A stretch of DNA of 64,000 nucleotides, taken from Pseudoneobacillus sp052180215 (lineage in GTDB: Bacteria > Bacillota > Bacilli > Bacillales > Cytobacillaceae). The stretch's first letter is position 1. Each line of letters begins with the position of its first letter. Positions 7,068-16,040 of the stretch are shown piece by piece. The position numbers and the translations under genes were made by a program. The stretch lies in the NCBI RefSeq assembly GCF_052180215.1, contig NZ_CP197471.1:3072001-3136000 (forward strand), given 5' to 3'. Under the pieces are notes generated by a model. It saw only the letters and a list, made by a program, of their open reading frames with translations. It ran no database searches and was not told the origin of the DNA.

Positions 7068-7955
7068 TTATTTGGTAGCAGTAATTTTCTTATGAATGAT
7101 TGAGCCGATCCAACGTGCCATTAAATTGAATATTAAAACGGAAATAATTAAAACGGCGGCAGAACCGTTGGATACATCCTCCACATCAGGAATTAACCCT
7201 TGTGTGTTAACGGACCAAATGTGTACCGCTAATGTTTCAGCAGGACGAAATATATTCAGAGGAGAATTTGCTGCAAATGGATTCCAATTGCCATAGTCTA
7301 ATCTTGGTGTCGATAAACCGGCAGTAAATAGCAAGGCTGCAGCTTCTCCAAAAACTCTTCCCGATGCTAAAATAGCCCCAGTTAAAATAGATGGAAATGC
7401 ACTTGGTATAAGAATGGTTTTTACCGTATGCCAGTGTGTAATTCCTAGTGCCAAACTTGCTTCCTTTTGATCGCGAGGAACAGTGCGAATAGCATCCTCA
7501 CTTACACGCACCATAACTGGTAAATTAAATACAGTTAGTGCCAATGCACCACCTAAAATGGTATTTCCCCAACCAGTTAAGTTAACAAACATCAATAGCC
7601 CGAACATCCCAATGACAATAGAAGGTAATGATGCAAGTACTTCTATACAAGAACGGATGGCATTGGTTATTTTACCTGGCTTTGCATACTCTGCCATATA
7701 AATACCACCACCGATTCCTAGAGGAACTGTAATAAGCATAGTGATAAATAAAATGTAGAACGAATTAAATAATTGATCACGAATTCCTCCACCAGCACGA
7801 ATATTACTTGATGGCTTTGTTATAAAATCAAGAGTAACAATATTTAAGCCATGATAAAGAATATATGAAAATAACCCAACTAATACCGAAACAATAATAG
7901 CTGCAATAGCTATAAAAACACCTGTGGCAATACGATCAGCTACTTTACTATTCAT
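7068..7955 (-). CDS. pstA: Phosphate ABC transporter permease PstA
   Basis: Inner-membrane permease of the Pst phosphate importer, 295 residues with about six membrane helices. Clear examples are the N-terminal helix at 12-34 and the segment around ITNAIRSCIEVLASLPSIVI. The EAA-type cytoplasmic loop that docks the ATPase is visible in KEASLALGITHWHTVKTILI. Its ATG at 7955 shares one base with the stop of pstC (TAATG), which implies translational coupling and equal amounts of the two permeases. AGGAGG precedes it at normal spacing. Length and motifs are typical. Confidence 0.95.
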   Translation of the reverse strand: MNSKVADRIATGVFIAIAAIIVSVLVGLFSYILYHGLNIVTLDFITKPSSNIRAGGGIRDQLFNSFYILFITMLITVPLGIGGGIYMAEYAKPGKITNAIRSCIEVLASLPSIVIGMFGLLMFVNLTGWGNTILGGALALTVFNLPVMVRVSEDAIRTVPRDQKEASLALGITHWHTVKTILIPSAFPSILTGAILASGRVFGEAAALLFTAGLSTPRLDYGNWNPFAANSPLNIFRPAETLAVHIWSVNTQGLIPDVEDVSNGSAAVLIISVLIFNLMARWIGSIIHKKITATK

Positions 7956-8881
7956 TAAAATTTCCTCCTAGCTGATAAGTAACGAATAAATAATATGAAT
8001 GCAAATGACATGACAAGTAAAATAAGTCCCATCGACCATAGAGTATTATTCTCAACACTACCATACGTAGTGTGACCCATGTTCAAAGTAATAATAGTGG
8101 TTAAGGTTCCTGCAGGATCAAGGATGCTATTTGGTAAATTTCTAACATTTCCGATAACCATTTGTACGGCAAGTGCTTCACCAAATGCACGAGCCATTCC
8201 TAAGACAATCGCTGTTAATAATGTTGGTAATGCAGCTGGAATGAGAACCTTTCGAATCGTTTGCCAGCGTGTTGCACCTAAAGCATAAGAACCTTCTCTT
8301 AAATTCTTTGGAATCGAGCTCATCGCATCGGTTGCAATAGTTGTAACAGTCGGTAAAATCATAATAGAAAGGACAATCGTACCGGCAAGTAAGCTAAACC
8401 CGAGACCGCCAAACTTCTCGCGGATAAATGGAACTAATATTGTAAGCCCGATGAATCCATAAACAACGGAAGGAATCCCAACCAATAGTTCAATTACCGG
8501 TTGAAGAATTTTCCTGCCCCAAGAAGGAGCAATTTCAGTCATAAAGATAGCTCCACCTATTCCTAAAGGAGCAGCCACTAGTGCAGATAAAAAGGTCACT
8601 GCAAATGAACCAAATATAAATGATAAAGCACCATACATGGGGTTTTCTTTATTAGTTGGATTCCATTCTTTACTGGTTAAAAATTCAATAGGACTTACAC
8701 CATTTTTTAAGAAAGATTGAAGTCCTTTTGTTCCTAGGAAAATCGTGATAGCTATCGTGGCAGAAATCATAATAATAGCACTTAATGTGACTAGTATTTT
8801 TCCCCGTAATTCCCCATCGAGCCAACTTTTACTTGATTTACTTTTTAATAACCTTTCCTTAGCCGAAATGGACTTTTCCAT
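7955..8881 (-). CDS. pstC: Phosphate ABC transporter permease PstC
   Basis: Second permease of the Pst importer, 308 residues. It has a basic N-terminus (KERLLKSKSSK), a first membrane helix near residues 29-50 and further helices such as LVGIPSVVYGFIGLTILVPF. The EAA loop is REGSYALGATRWQTIRKVLI. It partners PstA in a heterodimeric channel and receives phosphate from the lipoprotein PstS. The gene starts 84 bases after pstS. A stem-loop in that gap may reduce expression relative to pstS. Confidence 0.95.
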   Translation of the reverse strand: MEKSISAKERLLKSKSSKSWLDGELRGKILVTLSAIIMISATIAITIFLGTKGLQSFLKNGVSPIEFLTSKEWNPTNKENPMYGALSFIFGSFAVTFLSALVAAPLGIGGAIFMTEIAPSWGRKILQPVIELLVGIPSVVYGFIGLTILVPFIREKFGGLGFSLLAGTIVLSIMILPTVTTIATDAMSSIPKNLREGSYALGATRWQTIRKVLIPAALPTLLTAIVLGMARAFGEALAVQMVIGNVRNLPNSILDPAGTLTTIITLNMGHTTYGSVENNTLWSMGLILLVMSFAFILFIRYLSARRKF

Positions 8882-8911
8882 TTTCTAACACCCCTAAATA
8901 ACGTCATAATA

Positions 8912-8937
8912 GGGTAAATGCTAACGAGCACTTACCC
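8912..8937 (-). promoter_or_regulatory. Stem-loop between pstS and pstC
   Basis: On the minus strand GGGTAAGTGCT pairs with AGCATTTACCC (11 bp, one G-T pair) around a CGTT loop, then TATTATG. It lacks a proper T-tract, so it is a weak terminator, a processing site or a stabiliser of the pstS 3' end. Such elements often keep a binding protein in excess over its permease. Confidence 0.65.
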
Positions 8938-8965
8938 CAAATGATTCAATTTTTCTTATTATTTG

Positions 8966-9877
8966 TTATTTATTTGTTTGGTTACCTTCTGCATCACGTT
9001 CAACTTTCATACTAGTTGCTGCAGTATAACCTTGCTCTTTTAATAGTGTTGTTTGAATTTCATCACTCATCATATAATCGATGAATGCTTTAGCTAAACC
9101 TTCAGCTTCACCTTTTGTATACGAATGCTCATAAGCCCAGATAGGGAATTTTCCATTAGTTACATTTTCTTCAGTAGCTTCAACACCATCAATTGATAAT
9201 GGAGTTACACTTTCATCAGTGAAGTAAGATAAAGCTAAGTAACCAATTGCACCATCAGTTTCATTAATAATCTTTTTAACTGTATTCGATGAATCTTCAG
9301 TAATTCCTTCTGCAGGAGTATTACCATCTAATCCAAATTTAACAAAAGTTGCACGAGTACCAGAAGAATCTGGACGGTTTACAAGAACGATTTTTTGATC
9401 AGCACCACCAAGGTCTTTCCAGTTAGTAATTTCTCCTGTAAATACTTTAATTAAATCTGCTTTTGAAATATCTTTAATACCAACTTTAGGGTTAACTGCA
9501 GCAGTCATTGCAACTACAGCAACTTTATGGTCAACTAATTGATCAGCCGGGATACCCTCTTTTTCTTCAGCGAACACATCAGAGTTACCGATATCAACTG
9601 ATCCTTCAGCAACTTGAGAAAGACCTGTACCTGAACCACCAGCATTTACTTGAATATCAACGTTTGGATTTTCATTCATAAATTCTTCAGCTGCAGCCGC
9701 TACTAAAGGTTGCATTGCAGATGAACCAGAAATGGTTAATGAACCAGAAAGCTCTTCAGTTTTTGCACCATTATCTCCATTAGTATTGTCTGCATTTGTA
9801 GCTCCGCCACAAGCAGCTGTAACTGTCATTAATCCTGCTAGTAAAATTGGTAGGCTAAGCTTTTTAAGGTTTTTCAT
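8966..9877 (-). CDS. pstS: Phosphate-binding lipoprotein PstS
   Basis: Extracytoplasmic phosphate receptor, 303 residues. It has a lipoprotein signal peptide: basic start MKNLKKL, hydrophobic core to residue 19, lipobox VTAAC with Cys23 as the lipidated residue. The mature protein shows PstS phosphate-contact motifs: ISGSSAM near residue 49, GSGTGLSQVAEGSVDIGNSD and the NRPDSSGTRATF loop. It is the first gene of the operon and is preceded by GGGGGAAA as ribosome binding site and three PhoP-type boxes further upstream. No abnormality seen. Confidence 0.96.
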   Translation of the reverse strand: MKNLKKLSLPILLAGLMTVTAACGGATNADNTNGDNGAKTEELSGSLTISGSSAMQPLVAAAAEEFMNENPNVDIQVNAGGSGTGLSQVAEGSVDIGNSDVFAEEKEGIPADQLVDHKVAVVAMTAAVNPKVGIKDISKADLIKVFTGEITNWKDLGGADQKIVLVNRPDSSGTRATFVKFGLDGNTPAEGITEDSSNTVKKIINETDGAIGYLALSYFTDESVTPLSIDGVEATEENVTNGKFPIWAYEHSYTKGEAEGLAKAFIDYMMSDEIQTTLLKEQGYTAATSMKVERDAEGNQTNK

Positions 9878-9961
9878 TTCCTATTTCCCCCTAAGAGATA
9901 TGTTTGTTTTGTCCTACATTTGTAATAGTAAAGGATAACTATTAATCCAGTTTTAATGAAT

Positions 9962-9999
9962 TGTAAAGGTTTTGTAAATCAATGTTCTATTATTGTAAA
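9962..9999 (-). promoter_or_regulatory. PhoP boxes upstream of pstS
   Basis: The hexamer TTTACA occurs three times on the minus strand, at 9962-9967, 9973-9978 and 9994-9999. Starts are 11 and 21 bp apart, that is one and two helical turns. PhoP of bacilli binds TT(A/T/C)ACA repeats on one face of the helix near -20 to -60 of Pho genes (established knowledge). The location 85-122 bases before pstS and the downstream gene make PhoP the natural regulator. Conditions such as phosphate starvation are inferred. Confidence 0.82.
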
Positions 10000-10100
10000 T
10001 GGATAAATGAACAATCCTCCCTCTAGGTTTAATATTTTCACCTTTACTATTTCCGATTATTAACAAGTTTATTTATCAATTTTCAACAAGTTAAAAAGTC

Positions 10101-10136
10101 AAAAAAAAATAAACCCATTAAGAATAATGGGTTTAT
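10101..10136 (-). terminator. Terminator of the PBP gene
   Basis: On the minus strand AAACCCATTA pairs perfectly with TAATGGGTTT (4-base loop) and is followed by a run of T residues. The stop codon of the PBP gene lies at the base of the stem. Confidence 0.9.
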
Positions 10137-12331
10137 TGATTATTGTTAGGTTCACTAGAAGTATTATCTTCAGCTTGATCTTCTGTATTTGTTAAATTTG
10201 GTCTTTCTATTTTTTGAATGGCATTCTCTTTATTTGATTCTTCTTCCAATCTTTTTTTCTTTAAATTGAAGTAAGCATCCATTACTCTTCTGCCAATTTC
10301 ATTATTTGCATGATGTCCTTCTGCACCTTCGTATGCCCATGGCACAAGAACTGCCATTGCTACTTCCGGATTATCGTACGGGGCATATCCAACAAGACTT
10401 AAATTCATTACTTCAGGAGGAATTTGATTTTTTTCTTTAAATTTATACATTTCAGGTCCGTCATATACGGCCTGAGCTGTTCCTGTCTTACCAGCAGGAA
10501 GATATGGTGCATTACTAAAAGCACCGTAAGCAGTACCACCAGGCTCCTGCATTACTCGTCTGAAACCTTCTTGAACTCGCTCCATCCACTCAGGTTTTGC
10601 ATCAATCTTATTAAGAATGGTTGGTTTAATTTCTTCAATAATAGGACCTAACTCATTATTATCAAGCAATGGCTCGCGAATTTCTTTCACAACATGAGGT
10701 TGTACACGATAGCCACCGTTTGCAATCGTTGAAACGTATTGTGCTAATTGCAATGGTGTATAAATATCATACTGTCCAATAACCAAATCCAGCAATAACC
10801 CTGGGGTTCTTAACTGTCCTTTTAGTCCAACTTGTTCATTTGGCAAATCAATTCCCGTACGTACACCTAACCCAAACTGGCTAAACGATTCACGAACATC
10901 TTCCCAAGCATGTTTATTCTTATAGGATAGCGGTTGGTTATACTCATAATGACCTTTACCTATTTCAATGGCCGTTTTAAACATATAGACGTTGGATGAT
11001 ACCTGTAAGGCTCTAATATCATTAATATCCCCAAAATTTTTCCATGAAGATTTTTCAGGTGTTTCCAATATCTTCATCGGCGCATCATAAAAATGCGTAT
11101 TTGGCTGAATGGCACCTGTTTTATACCCAGTTAGAATCGTTGCCCCTTTGACAGCTGACCCAGCGTTATAAGCGGTTGTAAAGGTTCCATAAGCAAAGTC
11201 TAACATTTCCTGTTTTCCCGTTTCTTTATCCTTTGATAGTTGTTTCCCTGCTAAGGTTAGTATTTCCCCTGTATGTGGGTCCATTAATACAACAAAGGCA
11301 CGGTCTAAAAGAGCGGTACGAGGTTCTTTTTTTGCAGCCAATAATTCTTCTTCTATAATTTTTTCAACCTCAAGCTGAAGCTCCATATCAACGGTTAGGA
11401 CTAGATCTTTTCCTCTTTTACCTTCAGAAACTACGGTTGTTTCAAGAACATTTCCGCCTTTATCGGTAATATTTTTTACTTTTGCCTTCTGTCCGTGTAA
11501 TACATCTTCATATTGCTGTTCGATGTAACTCAATCCAACACGGTCATTTCGGCTATAGTCACGAGCTAAAAAATAATCTAATCTCTCACTAGGCAAACCT
11601 TTATCAGATGAGGATACCTTGCCTAAGATCGTTTTTAATGTATCACCAAATGTATAAGCTCTTTCCCAATCTGTCGTTGTATCTACCCCAGGTAAATAGT
11701 GAAGGTTCTCACTTACTACGGCAAATTCTTCTGGAGATACATCCTTATTTTTTACGATTTGAGGTGTTAAAGCATAGCCACTATTGAATTTGCTCCAAAT
11801 TGCTACAATTTCAAGATCTTTTGCGGTAAGCTCATTTAAATCCTTATCCGTAATTCTTTCTAACTGCAATTTATATAAATCTTTATCCTCCAACTGTTTT
11901 TCTTCAAACTTTTTCCATTCTTCATCTTTAATCTTTTCCTTAGCTCTTTCAGGATTCTTTAAGATCCAATAATCTTTTTTATCACGCACTTGGACTTTTG
12001 AAGAATCCTTATCAATTAAGGAAGCTAATCTTTCAGCAATTTGTAAGGTTTCTTGCTGACCGGTACCTTGATATTTTGTATAGGTTATAGCATTTTGCGG
12101 TGTATTATCTACAATAATCTTGCCATTTCGATCAAATATCTTCCCTCTTGGAACAGGATTATTAACCGTAATATCTTCAGTCCGTTCAATCTCTCTTTTA
12201 AAATCATCTCCATAGACAATTTGAACGACACCTAATCTTAAAATAAGTAAAGAAAATAATATAAAGACAATGAAGAAGAGCATATTCAATCGAATAGGAA
12301 CATGGGTCTTCTTCTTTTTTTTCTTATTCAT
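10133..12331 (-). CDS. pbpA: Class B penicillin-binding protein (PBP2/PBP2A type)
   Basis: Monofunctional D,D-transpeptidase that cross-links peptidoglycan, in rod-shaped bacilli during side-wall elongation. It has 732 residues, slightly longer than B. subtilis PBP2A (about 716). A lysine-rich cytoplasmic N-terminus (MNKKKKKK) precedes a membrane anchor at about 17-40. The PBP dimer/pedestal domain follows, then the transpeptidase domain with SAVK (nucleophile S392, K395), SSN (445-447) and KTG (K615). A GTG start at 12364 would add 11 residues but has no ribosome binding site. The ATG at 12331 follows AAGGATG. The C-terminus is a low-complexity tail rich in Asn and Glu. The terminator at the stop indicates this is the last gene of its transcript. 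Confidence 0.93.
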   Translation of the reverse strand: MNKKKKKKTHVPIRLNMLFFIVFILFSLLILRLGVVQIVYGDDFKREIERTEDITVNNPVPRGKIFDRNGKIIVDNTPQNAITYTKYQGTGQQETLQIAERLASLIDKDSSKVQVRDKKDYWILKNPERAKEKIKDEEWKKFEEKQLEDKDLYKLQLERITDKDLNELTAKDLEIVAIWSKFNSGYALTPQIVKNKDVSPEEFAVVSENLHYLPGVDTTTDWERAYTFGDTLKTILGKVSSSDKGLPSERLDYFLARDYSRNDRVGLSYIEQQYEDVLHGQKAKVKNITDKGGNVLETTVVSEGKRGKDLVLTVDMELQLEVEKIIEEELLAAKKEPRTALLDRAFVVLMDPHTGEILTLAGKQLSKDKETGKQEMLDFAYGTFTTAYNAGSAVKGATILTGYKTGAIQPNTHFYDAPMKILETPEKSSWKNFGDINDIRALQVSSNVYMFKTAIEIGKGHYEYNQPLSYKNKHAWEDVRESFSQFGLGVRTGIDLPNEQVGLKGQLRTPGLLLDLVIGQYDIYTPLQLAQYVSTIANGGYRVQPHVVKEIREPLLDNNELGPIIEEIKPTILNKIDAKPEWMERVQEGFRRVMQEPGGTAYGAFSNAPYLPAGKTGTAQAVYDGPEMYKFKEKNQIPPEVMNLSLVGYAPYDNPEVAMAVLVPWAYEGAEGHHANNEIGRRVMDAYFNLKKKRLEEESNKENAIQKIERPNLTNTEDQAEDNTSSEPNNNQ

Positions 12332-12451
12332 TTTGGTCCCACATCCTTCATTTAAAGCTTCCACTCTTTATTGTATAAGATGAATGGAATTTTTTCTATG
12401 AGTAACACTTCCCAGGTTATGATTATAATGCAAAAGGTCTTCTTTTACGAG

Positions 12452-12484
12452 AAAAATAAAATAGAGAAGGGGTTCCCCCTCCTC
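12452..12484 (-). terminator. Terminator of the MFS transporter gene
   Basis: On the minus strand GAGGAGGGG pairs with CCCCTTCTC (9 bp including one G-T) around GAA, followed by TATTTTATTTTT. Confidence 0.8.
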
Positions 12485-12485
12485 C

Positions 12486-13703
12486 CTAAGCAGACGATAA
12501 TTGAACTTTCCTAACAAAAAAATAAATACATGTATGGCCAGCCCCTAGAATTAAAAGCAATACAGGTATACTTGTTTTTTCATTAAAGAAGGATACAGCC
12601 ACTAAAAACGCGATAATTGATACTATTCGGCCCAAATTTAAGAATAGTTCACGAACAACAATATATTCGATTCTCATCTCAGCCGCTTTCCAACCTGAAC
12701 CTATTATGTCGTAAGTCATCGACATATATGGAACTAATAAAATAGGATAAGCAATTGCGATTATGCTTGCGTAAATAAGCAGTCTTAAAAAAGTAACATC
12801 AAAGACAATTAAAAAGATTCCGAGGTATAACATAATTCCGCCTATTAGGATATATGTTATACGATGAGTTTTCTTAATAAATCTAGATGCTAGGTAGTAG
12901 GCTACAAATGATATACCTGAATTTAGTAATCCGAACGTACCTAGTGCCAGTTCACTTCCGGTTGAGAGAAATACAAAGACTGAAATAATAAAAACAAACG
13001 TCCCTTCCCGTAATCCTTGAAAAAAATTCGCATTTGTTATTAGACGCCAATTTTTATTATTTTTCCTCTCTTGAATGATTCTTGTAAACATATACCTGCC
13101 AGATGCAGGACGTCTTTTCAATGAAAAGCTGAGAAAAACAGCTAAAGAAAATAGGGCTAATGAAATGCCAAAGATAATACTATACCCAGTAAATCCTGTT
13201 AGTCTAGAAATAATAAATCCTGCTGCAAACGGTCCTATCATTCCACCAGTAGAACCAAGGATGCCTAAAAAACCGTTAAAAAAATCTCTTGTATCAGGTT
13301 CAGTAATTTCAAAAGTTAATACATTAAATGCCAACCAATAAAATCCATAGCCTACTCCTAACAAACTCCCTAACAATATAAGAAAATGGGACGCATTTTC
13401 AGCAATAATTAGGACGGTTAAATAGAAGAGAGCAAGAAAAATTACCCCAATCCTTAATACAATGACACGGTCAACCTTTTTCGCCCACCTTCCTGCTAGA
13501 ATAAAGGTGATGGGCTGAAGAATGACAATTGATAAATTATAGATCCCTAAGTCAAAAAACTTACCAGATTGCTTCCATAAGTAAATATTTACAAAGGTGT
13601 TTGACAATGCAACACTAAGAGAATATAACCCCCCAATAAACAATAACAGTGTCAAATCTTTTGTTAGTTCCACTTCGCCTAAAACTTTTTTCCATTTCGA
13701 CAT
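12486..13703 (-). CDS. yqgE: Major facilitator superfamily transporter
   Basis: This 405-residue polytopic membrane protein has about 12 hydrophobic segments, starting at residues 17-37 (LTLLLFIGGLYSLSVALSN). The MFS intracellular loop is visible as AGRWAKKVDRVIVLRIG near residue 75, a variant of the GRxxDRxGRR motif. It sits between pbpA and sodA, like yqgE in B. subtilis, which is the basis for the symbol. The substrate is unknown. AGGGGAG is 8 bases before the ATG at 13703. The gene has its own terminator and appears monocistronic. No drug-class or sugar-class signature was recognised. Confidence 0.85.
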   Translation of the reverse strand: MSKWKKVLGEVELTKDLTLLLFIGGLYSLSVALSNTFVNIYLWKQSGKFFDLGIYNLSIVILQPITFILAGRWAKKVDRVIVLRIGVIFLALFYLTVLIIAENASHFLILLGSLLGVGYGFYWLAFNVLTFEITEPDTRDFFNGFLGILGSTGGMIGPFAAGFIISRLTGFTGYSIIFGISLALFSLAVFLSFSLKRRPASGRYMFTRIIQERKNNKNWRLITNANFFQGLREGTFVFIISVFVFLSTGSELALGTFGLLNSGISFVAYYLASRFIKKTHRITYILIGGIMLYLGIFLIVFDVTFLRLLIYASIIAIAYPILLVPYMSMTYDIIGSGWKAAEMRIEYIVVRELFLNLGRIVSIIAFLVAVSFFNEKTSIPVLLLILGAGHTCIYFFVRKVQLSSA

Positions 13704-13806
13704 TCGTAAACTCCCCTTTTGTCGTTAAAGGTAGTGTTTACAAATTGTGTCTTATTTTATTCGAAAATCAGAAAAGATAACTCTTTGTTCCCTTCTAACT
13801 TTTACC

Positions 13807-13842
13807 AAAAAAGAAAAAAAGAGCAAGTGCAAGCACTCGCTC
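13807..13842 (-). terminator. Terminator of sodA
   Basis: On the minus strand GAGCGAGTGC pairs with GCACTTGCTC (10 bp, one G-T, loop TT) and is followed by TTTTTTTC. Confidence 0.9.
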
Positions 13843-13851
13843 CATTCGTTA

Positions 13852-14460
13852 TTATTTTGCGTTTTGATAACGTTTTGAAACTTCTTCCCAATTTACAACG
13901 TTCCAGAAAGTATTGATATAGTCTGGACGACGATTTTGGAATTTTAAGTAGTATGCATGCTCCCAAACGTCTAACCCTAAAACAGGAGTTTTACCTTCCA
14001 TTAAAGGAGAATCTTGATTTGGTGTGCTTGTCACTTCTAACTCGCCGTTATTAACAACAAGCCAAGCCCAGCCAGAGCCAAAACGAGTTGTTGCAGCTTT
14101 TGCGAATTCTTCTTTAAAGCTTTCAAAGCTACCAAATTTGCTATTGATTGCATCTGCTAATTCACCAGATGGAGCACCGCCACCATTTGGAGAAAGGATT
14201 TGCCAGAATAATGTGTGGTTTGCATGACCGCCACCATTGTTTCTCACAGCTGTACGAGCTGCTTCAGGAACCGCATCTAAGTTAGCTACAACTTCTTCAA
14301 CTGTTTTAGAAAGAAGCTCTTCGTTTCCAGCTAAAGCGTTGTTAAGGTTTGTTACATATGCGTTGTGATGCTTTGTGTGGTGAATGTTCATTGTTTCCTT
14401 GTCGATGTGTGGTTCTAAAGCATCATAAGCGTAAGGTAATTGTGGTAATTCAAATGCCAT
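13852..14460 (-). CDS. sodA: Superoxide dismutase, Mn type
   Basis: Cytoplasmic enzyme that converts superoxide to oxygen and hydrogen peroxide; 202 residues, the usual length. Metal ligands are visible: H27 (MNIHHTKHH), H82 (GGGHANHTLFW), D164 and H168 (DVWEHAYYL). GGGHANHTLFW and GGGAPSGEL favour manganese over iron by comparison with known Mn-SODs. AAGGAGGAAATG motifs precede the ATG at 14460. It is monocistronic. The divergent neighbour is an Fnr-like regulator, but no typical Fnr operator was seen in the shared 350-bp region. Confidence 0.97.
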   Translation of the reverse strand: MAFELPQLPYAYDALEPHIDKETMNIHHTKHHNAYVTNLNNALAGNEELLSKTVEEVVANLDAVPEAARTAVRNNGGGHANHTLFWQILSPNGGGAPSGELADAINSKFGSFESFKEEFAKAATTRFGSGWAWLVVNNGELEVTSTPNQDSPLMEGKTPVLGLDVWEHAYYLKFQNRRPDYINTFWNVVNWEEVSKRYQNAK

Positions 14461-14810
14461 TTTTCATTTCCTCCTTAAAATATGTATGATTGGTGCTTTA
14501 AAAATAAACAACATAAGTATAGTTAAATATTTCTAAAGCCTTTAGTTTAGATTACCAAAGATGGATAATCGTTTCAAATATTTAGCTTCACTAACATCGT
14601 TTAAATTACCCTAAGGAAAATAAAGTATACTTACTTCATTTCACTTCTTTAAAAAGGTTCGAAAAGTTGCCATACTTTATAAAATCCAATTCTGTCAACG
14701 ATATAAGTCTCTTTAAAGTAGAAAGACCTATTTTACAGGCAATACACATATTGACATGATGTTAATAATTTCTTTAAATCAAGATATAGGGTATATGAGG
14801 AGGCTATAAA
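14461..14810. promoter_or_regulatory. Divergent sodA / Fnr-like intergenic region with a promoter for the regulator
   Basis: A sigma-A-type promoter for the plus-strand regulator is proposed: TTGACA at 14751-14756, 17-bp spacer, TTAAAT at 14774-14779 (4/6). GAGGAGG lies just before its ATG. The sodA promoter on the other strand could not be fixed. No TGTGA-N6-TCACA palindrome was found, so control by the neighbouring regulator is not supported by an operator here. No small gene or structured RNA was recognised. Confidence 0.5.
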
Positions 14811-15503
14811 ATGAATAATCATCCATCTCTTTATAGTTTATTATTCCAACATTTTATAGAAAAAGAAACAGTCCAAAAAATCAAAGCCAACACTGTATTG
14901 TTTCAAGAAAAAGATCCCGTACAGCATATTTATTTATTGATAAGGGGAAGTATAGCTATCGGGAGAATCCATATGAGAGGAAAAGAATTTATTCTAAAGA
15001 TGATTAATGGTAGAGAACCATTGATTGAATATCAGCTTTTTAAACAAAGCCCTAACTATCATTTCTCGGCAAAAACACTCACAGACTGTGAACTAATCAT
15101 GATTAATCGGGAACAGTTTGAGAAATATGTTATTGAAAATCCAATAGCCTTATTAAAGACAACAGAATGGCTAAGTACTACGTATATAAAGGCACAAATG
15201 AAATGCCAAGATTTGATTATGAATGGCAAAAAAGGAGGATTGTATTCTATCCTAATTCGTCTATGCAATAGTTACGGAGTTGCTACAGACGAAGGAATAC
15301 TTATTGACCTTCCTATGACTCATCAGGAATTAGCTAACTTAACTTATGGCACAAGAGAAGTTATTCAACGATCATTAAAGGAATTAAGAGAACTAGGTGT
15401 TATTTCCTATGACCAACAAAAATTTACAGTTAAAAATATTTGTTTCTTAAAAGAAGAAGTAGATTGCCAAAATTGTGCTTATGAAATATGTGGTTTAAAT
15501 TAA
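14811..15503 (+). CDS. Crp/Fnr-family regulator with C-terminal iron-sulphur motif
   Basis: This 230-residue regulator has an N-terminal cyclic-nucleotide-type beta-barrel (about 20-110), a dimer helix and a C-terminal winged helix (MTHQELANLTYGTREVIQRS). The last residues hold C219, C222 and C227 in a C-x2-C-x4-C pattern. B. subtilis Fnr binds a 4Fe-4S cluster through C227, C230 and C235, the same spacing, plus Asp141. D134 in KCQDLIMNGKKGG is the likely equivalent here. An oxygen-sensing activator of anaerobic genes is therefore inferred. It lies beside sodA, unlike B. subtilis fnr, which adjoins narK. ArcR- or NO-type roles are alternatives, so no symbol is given. Confidence 0.85.
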   Translation: MNNHPSLYSLLFQHFIEKETVQKIKANTVLFQEKDPVQHIYLLIRGSIAIGRIHMRGKEFILKMINGREPLIEYQLFKQSPNYHFSAKTLTDCELIMINREQFEKYVIENPIALLKTTEWLSTTYIKAQMKCQDLIMNGKKGGLYSILIRLCNSYGVATDEGILIDLPMTHQELANLTYGTREVIQRSLKELRELGVISYDQQKFTVKNICFLKEEVDCQNCAYEICGLN

Positions 15504-15513
15504 TAGTAAAGAA

Positions 15514-15550
15514 GAAAAAGGGCATTCATCATAAAAGCCCTTTTCTTTTA
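15514..15550. terminator. Bidirectional terminator
   Basis: AAAAGGGC and GCCCTTTT form a stem with T-rich tails on both strands, between the convergent regulator gene and yqgC. Confidence 0.75.
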
Positions 15551-15557
15551 TTTACTT

Positions 15558-16040
15558 TTACAGAACAATTACAAGAAAGTATCCGATCATAAATAACTGA
15601 ATAATCGTCTTTGTTATGACACTTCCAATAAAGCCTAAAACAGAACCAATCCCAATTTTTATGGATTCATTAAATTTTTTTCTGCTAAAGATTAGTTCCG
15701 CTAAAACAGCTCCGATAAATGGACCTAAAATAATACCTAAAAAAGGAAGGACAAATGGTCCAACTAACAATCCGATCGTACTTCCCCATATCCCTACCTT
15801 AGTTCCGCCATATTTCTTAACACCTAAAATATTTGCAAGATAGTCGGCACTAAATAATAAAAGAACAAACATTATCTGGATGATCCAAAAGAACCAGTTA
15901 AAAGGTTCAAAGGAATAAAATACTCCATATAATAAAAAGCCGCCCATTACAAAAAGAACGCTAGGAATAACCGGAAAAATCAATCCGACAAAAGATACTA
16001 AGAACATGATTGAAATAATAACCCAATATAAAACATCCAT
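15558..16040 (-). CDS. yqgC: DUF456 family membrane protein
   Basis: Small integral membrane protein, 160 residues. About four to five hydrophobic segments are visible: residues 5-35 and 45-70, then a glycine-rich pair around GLLVGPFVLPFLGIILGPFI and a C-terminal helix. The glycine/proline-rich GPFxGxxLGPFxG region is typical of DUF456, whose function is unknown. AGGAGG is 9 bases before the ATG at 16040. Its place between sodA and yqgB matches B. subtilis. The gene is alone on the minus strand here, ending at a bidirectional terminator. Confidence 0.88.
   Translation of the reverse strand: MDVLYWVIISIMFLVSFVGLIFPVIPSVLFVMGGFLLYGVFYSFEPFNWFFWIIQIMFVLLLFSADYLANILGVKKYGGTKVGIWGSTIGLLVGPFVLPFLGIILGPFIGAVLAELIFSRKKFNESIKIGIGSVLGFIGSVITKTIIQLFMIGYFLVIVL

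Noticed and set aside
14461..14810. Fnr operator controlling sodA
   Set aside because: No TGTGA-N6-TCACA-like palindrome was found on either strand; only weak partial symmetry near TTGACATGATGTTAA.
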